Part shown: one piece after another, positions 1-9,064 of the stretch
How the letters are laid out: each line of letters opens with the position of its first letter
How positions within the stretch are numbered: position 1 is the stretch's first letter
Source: Deltaproteobacteria bacterium
GTDB lineage: Bacteria; Desulfobacterota; Binatia; DP-6
NCBI GenBank assembly: GCA_005888095.1
Contig: VBKF01000091.1
Location: forward strand, 104,814-168,813
DNA length: 64,000 nt
Direction: 5' to 3'
Notes under the pieces: generated by a model
What the model saw: only the letters and a program-made list of their open reading frames with translations
Database searches by the model: none
Told to the model about the DNA's origin: nothing
Position numbers and translations under genes: made by a program

Positions 1-990
1 GTTGTGCGGCGAGTAGTTGGAGAAGACGGTCACCCGGTAGTAGGGGCTGTGCGGCTCCGGGAAGTACATCCAGCACTTGCGCGCCAGGGTCTCCGGCTTG
101 GGACCGCGGAGGCCGACGCCGAGCACGTGCACCGCGCTGTGGACGAGCGCGCGAGCGGCGAGTCGCACCGGCTCCGGGAGGCCCGCCGACCGCGCGCACA
201 GGGTGTCGAGCGGGATCGACGAGATGAGCGCGTCGAACGGCATCCGCCGGCCGTCGCGCAGCTCGACGACGCGCTCCGGCAGGCGCACGGCCACCACCTC
301 GGCGCCGAACAGGACCTTCTCCGCCGGCAGGAGCGCGGCCACTCCCTGCCAGATCGCTCCCGTGCCGCCGTGGCGCGGAAAGCGGAACATGTTGTTCGGT
401 CCCCACGACACGTCGTCGCGCCCGGTCCGCACGTTGCGCCGCAAGCGCTCGAGGTCCGGCACCGCCACCCGCTCGCCCATCCACGACACGCCGAGGCGCT
501 CGAGCGGGTAGCCCCACACCTTGCGGTTGTAGGGGAAGAAGAAGATCTCGGCGAACGCCTCGCCGAACGTCGCGACGATCCACTCGCGGAAGTTCGGGGG
601 CCGGCCCGGCCGACACGCCGCCGCGCGCTCGAGGCCCGCGAGCGCGCGGTCGCGGTCGGCGGCATCGAGGCGGTGGATGTTGTTCTGGAACGGGTACGGC
701 ACGAACCGTCCCTTGATCCAGATCCAGGACTCGCGCTCGTGAGCGAGCCAGGCGTCGCCCACGGCCCGGTCGCAGAGTGCGTCGTAGTAGGCGTAGTGGC
801 TGAACTGGACGTGGCCGCCGCAGTCCCAGGTGAAGCCGGCGGCGTCGACGTAGCTGCGCGCGAGCCCGCCCGGCCGATCGTCCTGCTCGAGGACCTGGTA
901 GGCGCCGTAGCCGAGCTCCTGGAGCCGGAAGGCGGCCCCGAGCCCCGTCGGCCCGGCGCCGAGGATGACGAGGCGGCCCGGGTCGTTCAT
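1..990 (-). CDS. FAD-dependent oxidoreductase (UDP-galactopyranose mutase / protoporphyrinogen oxidase-like), 3' end off the window
   Basis: 330 codons stay open from the ATG at 988-990 to the left edge, so the C-terminus is missing. The start overlaps the stop of the upstream glycosyltransferase as ATGA. The N-terminus has a dinucleotide-binding fold motif GAGPTGLGAAF (residues 11-21), then the flavin-associated stretch DRPGGLARS and a CGGHVQFSHY segment. Further on come FPYNRKVWGYP and FPRHGGTGAIW, which are usual in amine-oxidase-type flavoproteins acting on nucleotide sugars or isoprenoids. Being co-transcribed with a glycosyltransferase makes a sugar-nucleotide or polyprenyl-glycan role more likely than a haem role, but substrate cannot be read from sequence. 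Confidence 0.85.
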   Translation of the reverse strand, partial: MNDPGRLVILGAGPTGLGAAFRLQELGYGAYQVLEQDDRPGGLARSYVDAAGFTWDCGGHVQFSHYAYYDALCDRAVGDAWLAHERESWIWIKGRFVPYPFQNNIHRLDAADRDRALAGLERAAACRPGRPPNFREWIVATFGEAFAEIFFFPYNRKVWGYPLERLGVSWMGERVAVPDLERLRRNVRTGRDDVSWGPNNMFRFPRHGGTGAIWQGVAALLPAEKVLFGAEVVAVRLPERVVELRDGRRMPFDALISSIPLDTLCARSAGLPEPVRLAARALVHSAVHVLGVGLRGPKPETLARKCWMYFPEPHSPYYRVTVFSNYSPHN

Positions 991-1706
991 CGCGCGGGTC
1001 GCGACAGGGCCACGCGGACGGTCTGCAGGAAGGAGAGCGCGGCCGCGCGCAGGAGCTTGAGCCGGGCGATGCTGCTCGCTCCCGTCCGGCGGCTGCGGTA
1101 CGGCACCGGGACCTCCACGATGCGGAGCCCCGCACGGCAGGCGAGGCCGGTGAGGATCACGTTCGGGGCGAAGGCGTCGGGCGAAACCGCCGCCAGCAAC
1201 CGCTCGAGCGCCGCGCGGCGGTAGAGGCGGTAGGGCGCGTTGGCGTCGCGCACGCCGGCACCGAAGCAGAGCCGGACCGTCCAGCGGGCCACGGCCGTGA
1301 CGAGGCGGCGGGCCGGCGGCGCCGCGCGGCCGGCGCGGTAGCCGAGGACGAGATCCGCCTCGTGCCGCCGCTCCCAGACCAGCGGGAACGACTCCGGCCC
1401 CATCTCGCCGTCGCTGTCCGTCTGGAACACCCACTCGCCGCGGGCCTCACGGTACCCGCGCAGGATCGTCGGGCCGTGGCCGCGGTTCGGCTGGCGGACG
1501 GCCGTGAGGGTGGGGCGCTCGCGCGCCAGCCCGGCGAGCAGGTCGCCCGTGCCGTCGCGCGAGCCGTCGTCGTAGACGCGGATCTCGTAGGGCACGCCGA
1601 GGGCCGCGAGCTGACGGTCCCAGCCCGTCACCACCTCCCGGATGGCGCCGGCCTCGTTGTAGGCGGGCATCACCACCGTGAGCGTCGGGGTGGGTCTGTC
1701 GGCCAT
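987..1706 (-). CDS. Family 2 glycosyltransferase, dolichyl/polyprenyl-phosphate sugar synthase type
   Basis: A 239-residue single-domain GT-A enzyme. The nucleotide-binding strand VVMPAYNEAG is at residues 11-20, the acidic DDGSRDGT at 46-53 and the metal-binding TDSDGE at 96-101. RYR/PYR motifs and a basic C-terminus complete the DPM1-like pattern. Enzymes of this group transfer a hexose from a nucleotide sugar to a polyprenyl phosphate on the inner membrane face. No C-terminal membrane segments are present. It is the first gene of a two-gene minus-strand unit with the FAD oxidoreductase (ATGA overlap at 987-990). The divergent GT-C-like gene is a plausible user of the lipid-linked sugar. 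Confidence 0.88.
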   Translation of the reverse strand: MADRPTPTLTVVMPAYNEAGAIREVVTGWDRQLAALGVPYEIRVYDDGSRDGTGDLLAGLARERPTLTAVRQPNRGHGPTILRGYREARGEWVFQTDSDGEMGPESFPLVWERRHEADLVLGYRAGRAAPPARRLVTAVARWTVRLCFGAGVRDANAPYRLYRRAALERLLAAVSPDAFAPNVILTGLACRAGLRIVEVPVPYRSRRTGASSIARLKLLRAAALSFLQTVRVALSRPAR

Positions 1707-1800
1707 CGCACGCGGGGACTTCTACGTCGTCACGGAACGTCTCCGCAAACGCGGCCCCGCTTGCGTTGCCGCCGGCCGGCACGTAGTCCCAGGCGTCGAC

Positions 1801-3294
1801 GTGGCGACCGCCCTGTCGTCGATCCTGGTCGTGGTGATGGCCGTGGTCCTCCGGCTCCGCTACTTCAGCGGCCTCGGGCTCGGCGACGACGCGCTGCTCC
1901 GCTACGACATCTGGAACGTCGTCCGCAGCGGCCACGTCAACTTCACCCCGAACGGCTACCGCTTCACCTGGTGGATTCCCACCGCGCTCAGCTGCCGGCT
2001 GCTCGGTCTGACCGAGGCCGGGCTCATCACGCCGATCGTCGCCTTCGACGTGCTCGGGATGGTCCTCGTGTGCCTCTTTGCGAGACGCCTGTGGGGGGGC
2101 AGCGGGGCCGTGATCGCGGCCCTCCTCCTCGCCGTGCTCCCGCTGGACGTCGCCTGGTCCACGATGCTCACTTCCGACATCCTGTTCTCGTTCTTCTCCG
2201 CGCTCTGCGTGTTCTTCGTCCTCCGCGCGCTCGGCGAGGACGACGACGCGGGCCGCGGCCGCGCGTGGACGCTCGCCGCCGTCGCGCTCTGGCTCGCGTA
2301 CCACACCAAGGTGACCGGCGTGCTACTCGTCCCGGCGCTCGCCGTGATCGGCTGGGCCAACCGGCGGACGCTCGACGCCACCGTCTTCCGCTTTCTCGGG
2401 ACGGCGGCGCTGCTGTTCGGAGCAAGCGGCCTGGTCTTCTACGTGCTGCACGGCGACGTGCTCGCTCCGTTCAACATCGAGCTCCGCCTCCAGGGGCTCG
2501 TCGGGCCCGAGGCCCCCTTGCATCGGGCGAGTATGGAGGCGTTCAAAATATATCCGCGCTGGCTCTTCCTTCCCGACTCGCTCGGGACGTTGGTCTACTC
2601 CGTCTACCCGCACCTGCTGATCGTCCTCGCCGTGGCGGGCGCCGCCCTCGGCATCCGCCCGTGCTGGCCGGTCCTCTGGTGGCTCTTCTTCCTCTTCCTC
2701 GGCATGGAGCTGAACTTCCAGCGCGCGGGCGGCGTCTGGGTGACCGGGTTTCGCAACGTCCGCCACGGCCACGTCTTCGCGTATCCGCTGGTGCTGCTCC
2801 TCACCGGCTATCTCGTGGCGTTCCGCCAGCGCTACCCGAAGGCCACCGGCGGCCTGCTGCTGCTCGTCCTCGGCTTCAGCCTCTGGCAAAGCGTCGCCAC
2901 GGCGACGATCACCCACGTCGCGTTCGGCGACGAGCGCAGCACCACGCGCTTCCTCGCCACCCTGCCGCCCAAGCCGACCTATTCCGACTTCCAGCTCGGC
3001 CAGTGGTTCACCTTCTCGGGACTGTCGGAGACGGGCTGGCAATTCCGGGTGGTCGAGGCGGACGACCGCGTCAAGCGCCGGCGGGAGCTCGCCGCGGTGG
3101 CCGCCGGGTACCTCGTCACCGGCGGCGGGCGCGAGCCCTACTACGGGTGCACGCACTGCATCCCGAGCGCGGCCGACGTTGCGGCCGATCGGTGGGTGCT
3201 CCTCAAGGAGTTCCCGAGCTCGATGCCGCCGACGTCCTGGCGGGCCGAGCCGCTGCGCATCTGGGAGGCAAGACCGCCGTCACTCACGCCATGA
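1801..3294 (+). CDS. Multi-spanning membrane glycosyltransferase, ArnT/PMT (GT39/GT83)-like
   Basis: A hydrophobic protein of about 497 residues with a lumenal-type acidic loop near the N-terminus (GLGDDALLRYD), as in GT-C enzymes that use polyprenyl-phosphate sugars. Many predicted membrane helices follow, then a soluble C-terminal part of about 130 residues with a paired-cysteine segment (YYGCTHCIP). I chose the GTG at 1801. The same frame stays open back to 1678, but that longer start would overlap the divergent glycosyltransferase gene, and its first 41 residues are not membrane-like. ATG 1840 is another option. The acceptor is unknown. Confidence 0.8.
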   Translation: MATALSSILVVVMAVVLRLRYFSGLGLGDDALLRYDIWNVVRSGHVNFTPNGYRFTWWIPTALSCRLLGLTEAGLITPIVAFDVLGMVLVCLFARRLWGGSGAVIAALLLAVLPLDVAWSTMLTSDILFSFFSALCVFFVLRALGEDDDAGRGRAWTLAAVALWLAYHTKVTGVLLVPALAVIGWANRRTLDATVFRFLGTAALLFGASGLVFYVLHGDVLAPFNIELRLQGLVGPEAPLHRASMEAFKIYPRWLFLPDSLGTLVYSVYPHLLIVLAVAGAALGIRPCWPVLWWLFFLFLGMELNFQRAGGVWVTGFRNVRHGHVFAYPLVLLLTGYLVAFRQRYPKATGGLLLLVLGFSLWQSVATATITHVAFGDERSTTRFLATLPPKPTYSDFQLGQWFTFSGLSETGWQFRVVEADDRVKRRRELAAVAAGYLVTGGGREPYYGCTHCIPSAADVAADRWVLLKEFPSSMPPTSWRAEPLRIWEARPPSLTP

Positions 3295-3323
3295 GGAAGT
3301 GCGGCCCGGTGAAATCTGCCACA

Positions 3324-3351
3324 TTGACAACACAGACAACGTACGTTAGCA
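3324..3351 (+). promoter_or_regulatory. Promoter-like -35 element and 10-bp palindrome before the DUF5678-like gene
   Basis: A perfect TTGACA lies at 3324-3329. After a 16-bp spacer comes a weak -10-like TTAGCA at 3346-3351, which ends 7 bp before the ATG at 3359. A perfect palindrome AACGTACGTT (3338-3347) sits inside the spacer. The following gene encodes an apparent ribbon-helix-helix protein, so autoregulation through this palindrome is a reasonable inference. The -10 is poor and no footprint information exists. Confidence 0.45.
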
Positions 3352-3358
3352 GAGCTGG

Positions 3359-3760
3359 ATGGCGACGGGCGTGACCACCCTGTATCTCCGCGGGATGTCC
3401 ACCGAGCTGGTCCGCGAAGCCAAGGCGAAGGCCGCGCGCCGCGGGGGCACCCTGGCCTCCGTCGTGAGCGAGGCGCTGGCGCGCTCGCTCGAAGAGGACG
3501 ACGCGCGCACCGGCGAAGCCGACCGCGAGCTGCGTGCCAGCGAACGCTGGTATGCGAGGCAGCGGCCGAGCTTGCTCAAGCGGTACCGCGGTCAGTATGT
3601 CGCCATTCGCAACGAGGCGGTGATCGACCACGATGCGGACTTTGCCGCCCTCGCCGCCCGCGTGTTCGCCCGCCTCGGGGCGCGTCCCATCTTCATGCCC
3701 CGTGTCGTCGAGCGCGAGGAGCCCGTGCGGATGCGGTCGCCGCGCATCGCCCGCGCATGA
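3359..3760 (+). CDS. Ribbon-helix-helix / DUF5678-like small protein
   Basis: 133 residues. The first 50 or so (TTLYLRGMSTELVREAKAKA, then a basic helix) look like an antitoxin-type ribbon-helix-helix DNA-binding fold. Residues about 77-112 (YRGQYVAIRNEAVIDHDAD, then GARPIFMPRV) resemble DUF5678, a short beta-rich domain of unknown function. The stop overlaps the start of the retropepsin-like gene as ATGA, so the pair is almost certainly co-translated. It could be an antitoxin or adaptor for the protease. The DUF5678 assignment is from memory of the family pattern. Confidence 0.75.
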   Translation: MATGVTTLYLRGMSTELVREAKAKAARRGGTLASVVSEALARSLEEDDARTGEADRELRASERWYARQRPSLLKRYRGQYVAIRNEAVIDHDADFAALAARVFARLGARPIFMPRVVEREEPVRMRSPRIARA

Positions 3761-4149
3761 CGCGGCGGTTCGCCTACGATCCCGCTCGCGAGCCGGCCGC
3801 GCCGGTGCTCCCGCTCGGCGTCGCGCCGCCGCTGTCCAACGCCACGGTGTTGCTGCGCGGGCTCGTCGACAGCGGCGCCGACTGCACCGTCGTGCCGGTG
3901 GCCATCGTGCGGCAGCTCGAGCTGCCCGTCGTCGGTCGGGTCGAGGTTGCGGGCGTCATGGGCGCCGCCCGCCGTATGCCGGTATACGCCGCCGCCGCCG
4001 AGCTGCCTGGTCTGCGTACCATCGTCCGTATTCTGGCGATGGGAACGGAGGCCATCATCGGGCGCGACCTGCTCAATCGGATGGTCGCTCGGCTCGATGG
4101 TCCGGCGGCAGCCGTATCGGTGGAGCGCCCTCCTCGCAGACGGCGGTAG
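3757..4149 (+). CDS. Retropepsin-like aspartyl protease family protein
   Basis: 130 residues, the size of a single retropepsin subunit. The catalytic triplet appears as VDSGADCTVVP (about residues 37-47), followed by a flap-like MGAARRMPVY stretch and the family-typical IIGRDLLNRM near residue 95. Such clan AA proteins act as homodimers, one Asp from each subunit. No signal peptide or membrane helix is visible, so it is probably cytoplasmic. It overlaps the preceding DUF5678-like gene by four bases. Substrate is unknown. Confidence 0.75.
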   Translation: MTRRFAYDPAREPAAPVLPLGVAPPLSNATVLLRGLVDSGADCTVVPVAIVRQLELPVVGRVEVAGVMGAARRMPVYAAAAELPGLRTIVRILAMGTEAIIGRDLLNRMVARLDGPAAAVSVERPPRRRR

Positions 4150-4198
4150 GAGGTCATGCTGCTAGACCAGTCCCCCCGCATCGGTTAAGACGCGGCCC

Positions 4199-5776
4199 GT
4201 GTCCGCCGCACGAACCTTGCGCGACCTCCTCCGCACGGCCGCCCGCGAGGCGCCCGGGGCCGAGGCCTTCCGCTATCGGGACGAGCGGCTCACGTATCGC
4301 GACTGGGACCTGCTCGCCGACCGCCTGGCCGCCGCCCTCCGGGCCCACGGCGTCGAGCGGGGCAGCGTCGTCGCGCTGCTGCTGCCCTCGACACCGCTGT
4401 ACCTCGTCGGCTACCTGGCCGCCGCCGGCCTCGGCGCGGTGACCACCGGCCTCAACGTCCGCTACCGGCGGAGCGAGATCCGGCACGTGCTCCGGCAGGC
4501 CGGCGCGCGGCTCCTGCTCGCCGTCGACCGCTGGCACGAGGTCGACTTCCGCCCGATCATCGAGTCGGTGCGCGACGAGCTGCCGGAGCTCGCCCGCGTG
4601 CTCTGGCTCGACGCCGACGAGCTGAGACAGAGCACGGCCGGGGTGGTGGCGGCGCTGGCGGGCGAGGCGGCCCCGCCGCCCACCGTCGCGGTCGACCCGG
4701 CCGACCCCGTCGCCATCGTCTTCACGAGCGGCACCACGGGCGCGCCGAAAGGCGCCTGGTACACGCATGCGAGCCTCCTCGCCGTCGCCGACATCGAGGC
4801 GCGCCGGCATCCGGGGGGCGTGCCGCACCAGCAGAGGCACCTCGCCCCGGGCCTCTCCTTCGCCCACGTCGGGACGATGACGCGGATCGCGGTGCAGATC
4901 GCCAACCTGGGCGTCTCCTTGATCCACGACACCTTCGACCCCGCCGCGGTGCTCGCGGCGATCGAGCGCGAGCGCCTCACGCACCTGGGCGGCATCCCCA
5001 CCCAGCTGGTCGCCCTCCTCGACCATCCCGACCGCCCGCGCCGCGACCTCTCGTCACTCCGCTCGGTCCTGGTCGGCGGCGCGCCCGCGCCGCCGCCCCT
5101 CGTCCGGCGGCTCCGCGACGAGCTCGGCGCCGAGGTGAGCGTGCGCTACTCCTCCACCGAGGTCGGCATCGCGACGGCCTCGGTTCCCGGCGATCCCCCG
5201 GACCTGGTCGCCACCACGGTGGGGTGCGCGACGCCGGGCGTGGAGCTGCGCATCGTCGACGACGCGAACCGGCCGCGGCCCGCCGGCACGACGGGCGAGG
5301 TCGTCGTCCGCTCGCCGGCGACCATGCGGGGCTACTGGCGCGACCCCGAGGCCACCGCCGCCACCATCGACGCCGAGGGCTGGGTGCACACGGGGGACCT
5401 CGGCCACCTCGACGCCGCCGGCCATCTCCACCTCACCGGACGGCGGAGCGAGATGTACATCCGGGGCGGCTTCAACGTGCATCCGGCCGAGGTGGAGGAG
5501 CGTCTCGCGCAACATCCGAAGGTGGCGCGCGCCGCCGTGGTCGGCGTGCCGCACCGGCTCCTCGGGGAGGTGGGGTGGGCCTTCGTCGTGCCGCGCGATC
5601 CGGCCGAGCCGCCGACGCTCGCCGAGCTGCGCGCCTTCGTCGGCGCCGAGCTCGCGAGCTTCAAGCGTCCCGACGGCCTCACGCTCCTCGACGACGTGCC
5701 CCTCACGCCGATGTTCAAGGTCGACAGGCGCGCGCTGCGCACGCTCATGGAGGAGGCGCCATCGCCGACGGCCTGA
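4199..5776 (+). CDS. Acyl-CoA synthetase / AMP-dependent ligase (ANL superfamily)
   Basis: 525 residues, a normal length for the family. The AMP-binding loop TSGTTGAPKGA is near residue 179. Further motifs are YSSTEVG, the hinge-region HTGDLGHLD, the substrate-loop RGGFNVHPAEVEE and a C-terminal lysine context LTPMFKVDRRAL, which is the adenylation lysine. It should activate a carboxylic acid through an acyl-adenylate to the CoA thioester. The start is GTG (4199), since only the frame from here begins with the expected LRDLLRTAAREAPGAEAF segment. It heads a six-gene operon otherwise devoted to sugar and envelope chemistry, so it may supply an acyl donor for a lipid-linked glycan. Confidence 0.88.
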   Translation: MSAARTLRDLLRTAAREAPGAEAFRYRDERLTYRDWDLLADRLAAALRAHGVERGSVVALLLPSTPLYLVGYLAAAGLGAVTTGLNVRYRRSEIRHVLRQAGARLLLAVDRWHEVDFRPIIESVRDELPELARVLWLDADELRQSTAGVVAALAGEAAPPPTVAVDPADPVAIVFTSGTTGAPKGAWYTHASLLAVADIEARRHPGGVPHQQRHLAPGLSFAHVGTMTRIAVQIANLGVSLIHDTFDPAAVLAAIERERLTHLGGIPTQLVALLDHPDRPRRDLSSLRSVLVGGAPAPPPLVRRLRDELGAEVSVRYSSTEVGIATASVPGDPPDLVATTVGCATPGVELRIVDDANRPRPAGTTGEVVVRSPATMRGYWRDPEATAATIDAEGWVHTGDLGHLDAAGHLHLTGRRSEMYIRGGFNVHPAEVEERLAQHPKVARAAVVGVPHRLLGEVGWAFVVPRDPAEPPTLAELRAFVGAELASFKRPDGLTLLDDVPLTPMFKVDRRALRTLMEEAPSPTA

Positions 5777-6486
5777 CCCTCTCCCTGGTGATCCCCTTCT
5801 ACAACCAGCGGGCGCGCGCTCGGCAGACCGCCAGCGAGGCGGCTCGCTTTCTGCGCGAGCGGTTCGCGGAGCAGGCGGAGCTGATCGTCGTCGACGACGG
5901 GAGCAGCCCGGGCCAGGCGGTCGAGGCCGGGGACGTCCCACCGGGGGTCACGCTCATCCGTCAGCCCCAGAACCTCGGCAAGGGCGGCGCGGTCAGGAGC
6001 GGCGTGGCGCGCGCGCGCGGCGAGTTCATCGTCTTCACCGACTCCGACCTGCCCTTCTCCCTCGACCCGCTGCCGACGACCCTCGCCTGGCTCCGGGACG
6101 GCGCGGACATCGTCGTCGGCGACCGCCTCCACCCCGATTCGGTGTGCGCCACGCAGGTGACGCCGCTCCGCCAGCTCTCGAGCGTCGTCTACACGTGGAT
6201 GGTGAAGCACCTGCTCGGCCTCGACTTCCCCGACACGCAGTGCGGCTACAAGGGCTACCGGGCGGCGGTGGCGAAGGACCTCTTCGGGCGCCTCGACGTC
6301 ACGAGCTTCGCCTTCGAGGCCGAGGTCCTGCTGCGCGCGCAGACGGCGGGCTGTCAGATCCGCCGCCAGCCGCTCCGGCTCGTCCACAACGAGGAGACGT
6401 CGGTCCGACTCTCCCGGCACGCGCCGCGGATGTTCCTCGACACGCTGCGCATCGCCTGGCGCGCGCGCCGCGGACGCTATGGCTGA
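5761..6486 (+). CDS. Family 2 glycosyltransferase, dolichyl-phosphate beta-glucosyltransferase-like
   Basis: About 240 residues with GT-A motifs: SLVIPFYN, VVDDGSS, LGKGGAVRSG, TDSDLPF and the family-specific TQCGYKGYR. It resembles Alg5-type polyprenyl-phosphate glucosyltransferases. The start is unusual. A strong ribosome-binding site (GGAGGAGG, 5749-5756) is correctly spaced from ATC at 5761. The first canonical codon, GTG 5788, would cut into the first beta strand, and CTG at 5773 would give a four-base overlap with the upstream stop. I list the interval from 5761 and regard the start as unresolved. Confidence 0.85.
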   Translation: MADGLTLSLVIPFYNQRARARQTASEAARFLRERFAEQAELIVVDDGSSPGQAVEAGDVPPGVTLIRQPQNLGKGGAVRSGVARARGEFIVFTDSDLPFSLDPLPTTLAWLRDGADIVVGDRLHPDSVCATQVTPLRQLSSVVYTWMVKHLLGLDFPDTQCGYKGYRAAVAKDLFGRLDVTSFAFEAEVLLRAQTAGCQIRRQPLRLVHNEETSVRLSRHAPRMFLDTLRIAWRARRGRYG

Positions 6487-9064
6487 GGGTCGCTGGATGG
6501 CCCGCCTGCGGGCCGGAGCGACGGTGTTCGCCGTAGGCTTCACGTGGGCCTTTCTGCTCTCCTATTTCAAGCCCTCGCTGCTCCTGCTCGACACCACGAT
6601 CGCCGGCGGCGACACGCCCTCGTTCCTCCGCCCGATCCACCACCTGCGCGACACCCTCCTGCCGGCGGGCAACCCGCAGGGCTGGGACCTCGGCAACTTC
6701 TGCGGCTACGCGCCCTACCAGTTCTACTTCCTGCCGCCGTCGCTCACCATCGTGGCGCTCTCGTACGTCATCCCGTTGAACGTCGCCTTCAAGCTGGTCA
6801 CCGTGGTCGGGAGTTTCCTCCTGCCGCTCACCACCACCCTCGCGCTGCGCGCGCTCGGCTACGCCTTCCCCGTACCGGCGCTCGGGGCGGTGGCGAGCCT
6901 CCTCTTCCTCTTCAACGAGGGAAACTCGATGTGGGGCGGCAACATCCCGAGCACGCTCGCCGGCGAGTTCGCCCACAGCCTCGGCTTCGCCTTCGCCGTC
7001 CTCTTCCTCGGCCTCCTCTATCGCGGCATCGAGGAGAACCGCCGCTGGCGCTCATGTTCGATCGTCCTGGCGGTCGCCGGCCTCTGCCACCCGGTGGCCT
7101 TCCTGAACGCCGCCACGCCGGGCCTCTTCTTCCTGTTCGACCGCCGGCACTTCGCGCGCAACGTCCGCTACCTGGCGCTCGTCTACGCGGGCGCCGTGCT
7201 GCTCATGGGGTTCTGGCTCGTGCCGCTCGTCGCCAAGCTCGGCTACGCGACGTCGATCAACTGGAAGTGGCACTTCGCCTCGTGGAAGGACCTGATGCCG
7301 CGCATCTTCTACCCGGTGGCCGCACTCGCGGGCCTCGACATCCTCTGGATGGCGGTCTACCGGCGGCCCACCGACCGACCCGGGCGCTACCTCCTCTTCG
7401 GCGCCGTGGCAGCCACGCTGAGCTTCTTCAACGGGACCGCGGTCGGCCTGCCCGAGATCCGCTTCGTCCCCTGCGTCTACTTCCTGGGCCTGCTCCTCGC
7501 CGTCGACCTCGTCGCGCGGCTCCTCGCGCTCACGCCGGCGGCGCCCCTCGGCGCCCTCGCGTTCGCCGCGGCCATCGTCGCCTGGGTGATGACCTCGATC
7601 AGCTTCGTCCCCACCTGGATCAACTGGAACTACGAGGGTCTGGAGCGGAAGCCGTCGTACGGGCTGCTCACCGGGATCCTCGGCGCCGTGCACGGCACGA
7701 TCACCGACCCGCGCGTCGCCTACGAGAACTCGCCGCTGCACGACCGCTTCGGCAGCATGCGCGTGTTCGAGGACCTGCCGCTGCTCGCCGGCCGGCCCAC
7801 GCTGGAGGGCGTGCTCCTGCAGACCGCGGTCACGTCGCCGCCGATCTACTGGCTCCAGTCGCAGATCTCGAAGCAGGGAAGCGGCGTGATTCCCGGCTAC
7901 AGCTACCCGTCGATGGACCTGGCCCGCGCCACGCCGCGGCTCGCCCTCTTCAACGCGAGCGACATGATCACGGTCACTCCGGAGGTGACCGGCCAGCTCG
8001 AGCAGGATCCGCGCTGGCAGCGCACCTTCCACCAGGCCCCGTACTCGGTCTTCCACCTGAAGAACGCGGACGGCCACTACGTGCGGGTGCCGCGCTTCCG
8101 GCCCGTGCTCCTCGAGACGGCGCGCTGGAAGCGGGATTTCGTCCGCTGGTTCGCCACCGACTCGATGCTCGACGTGCCGATCGTCGCCGCGGCGAGCGTG
8201 CCCGCCGACGAGCGCGATCGCTTCCCGCTCGCGAGCCGCTCCGCGGTCGACCTGCCGCGCGAGCGGCTGCCCGAGGGCTGCCGCATCGAGGAGCACCTCG
8301 ACCACATGGCGATCGACTTCACCACCACCTGCCCCGGGCTGCCGCACGTGGTCGCCGTCTCCTACTACCCGAACTGGCACGTCGAGGGCGCGCGCCGCAC
8401 GTATCTCGTGAGCCCGGCCTTCATGCTCGTCTTCCCCGACGGGCCGCACGTGCGCCTCGTCTTCCGGCGCGTCGCGTCCGACTGGCTCGGCATCGCGGCC
8501 ACCCTCGCCGGTCTCGGGCTCTGCCTGACGGCGCTCCGGCGGCCGGCGGCAGCGGTCGAGCCCTCGCCGGCGGTGGCCGAGGCGCTCGGCGCCGCGCGGC
8601 CGTGGGCCCTCGGCCTCGGCATCGTGTTCGTGGTGCTCGCGACCACCTGGAACGTCACCCGGGACTACGGCGCCGGCTTCTTCTACCAGCGCGGCTGGAA
8701 GGCCTTCGCCGCGCAGGACTACCCGAACGCGCTCTGGAACTTCTCGCGCGCGATCGAGCTCGGGGGCGAATCCTCGACCGCCGCCGATGCCACCTTCTTC
8801 CACGCCGCGAGCCTGCTCCGCTCGGGCGACCCCGCGGGGGCGCTCGCCGGCTACCGCGCCGTCGTCGAGCGCTTCCCCGACAGCGTCTGGGTGGCCGAGA
8901 GCCACTACCACGTGGGCCTCTGCCTGAAGCAGCTCGGGCGGCGGCGAGAGGCCAAGGCCCGCTTCCGCTACGTCATGGTGACGTACCCCGGAAACCGCTG
9001 GGCCGGCTTCGCCGCCGAGCAGTTCCGCGAGCTGCGCGCGCAGCGTCGGAGCGCGCGTGGCTAG
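6479..9064 (+). CDS. Large membrane protein (PTPS-related type) with C-terminal tetratricopeptide repeats
   Basis: 861 residues. The N-terminal half has about ten membrane helices and a first exposed loop GGDTPSFLRPIHHLRD, as in the membrane family called 6-pyruvoyl-tetrahydropterin synthase-related, which is a GT-C-like fold despite its name. A large extracytoplasmic region follows (about 390-690), then another helix pair. The last 140 residues are TPR-like (YQRGWKAFAAQDYPNALWNF, then EAKARFRYVMVTYPGNRWAG), similar to YbgF/BamD-type repeats. It overlaps the preceding glycosyltransferase by 8 bp and the next gene by 8 bp. It may be the transferase or scaffold that uses the lipid-linked sugar made upstream. 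Confidence 0.8.
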   Translation: MAEGRWMARLRAGATVFAVGFTWAFLLSYFKPSLLLLDTTIAGGDTPSFLRPIHHLRDTLLPAGNPQGWDLGNFCGYAPYQFYFLPPSLTIVALSYVIPLNVAFKLVTVVGSFLLPLTTTLALRALGYAFPVPALGAVASLLFLFNEGNSMWGGNIPSTLAGEFAHSLGFAFAVLFLGLLYRGIEENRRWRSCSIVLAVAGLCHPVAFLNAATPGLFFLFDRRHFARNVRYLALVYAGAVLLMGFWLVPLVAKLGYATSINWKWHFASWKDLMPRIFYPVAALAGLDILWMAVYRRPTDRPGRYLLFGAVAATLSFFNGTAVGLPEIRFVPCVYFLGLLLAVDLVARLLALTPAAPLGALAFAAAIVAWVMTSISFVPTWINWNYEGLERKPSYGLLTGILGAVHGTITDPRVAYENSPLHDRFGSMRVFEDLPLLAGRPTLEGVLLQTAVTSPPIYWLQSQISKQGSGVIPGYSYPSMDLARATPRLALFNASDMITVTPEVTGQLEQDPRWQRTFHQAPYSVFHLKNADGHYVRVPRFRPVLLETARWKRDFVRWFATDSMLDVPIVAAASVPADERDRFPLASRSAVDLPRERLPEGCRIEEHLDHMAIDFTTTCPGLPHVVAVSYYPNWHVEGARRTYLVSPAFMLVFPDGPHVRLVFRRVASDWLGIAATLAGLGLCLTALRRPAAAVEPSPAVAEALGAARPWALGLGIVFVVLATTWNVTRDYGAGFFYQRGWKAFAAQDYPNALWNFSRAIELGGESSTAADATFFHAASLLRSGDPAGALAGYRAVVERFPDSVWVAESHYHVGLCLKQLGRRREAKARFRYVMVTYPGNRWAGFAAEQFRELRAQRRSARG

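Noticed and set aside
30..665. Arg-rich minus-strand frame at the left edge
   Set aside because: It is a shadow of the FAD oxidoreductase frame, which has the flavin motifs and continues off the window.
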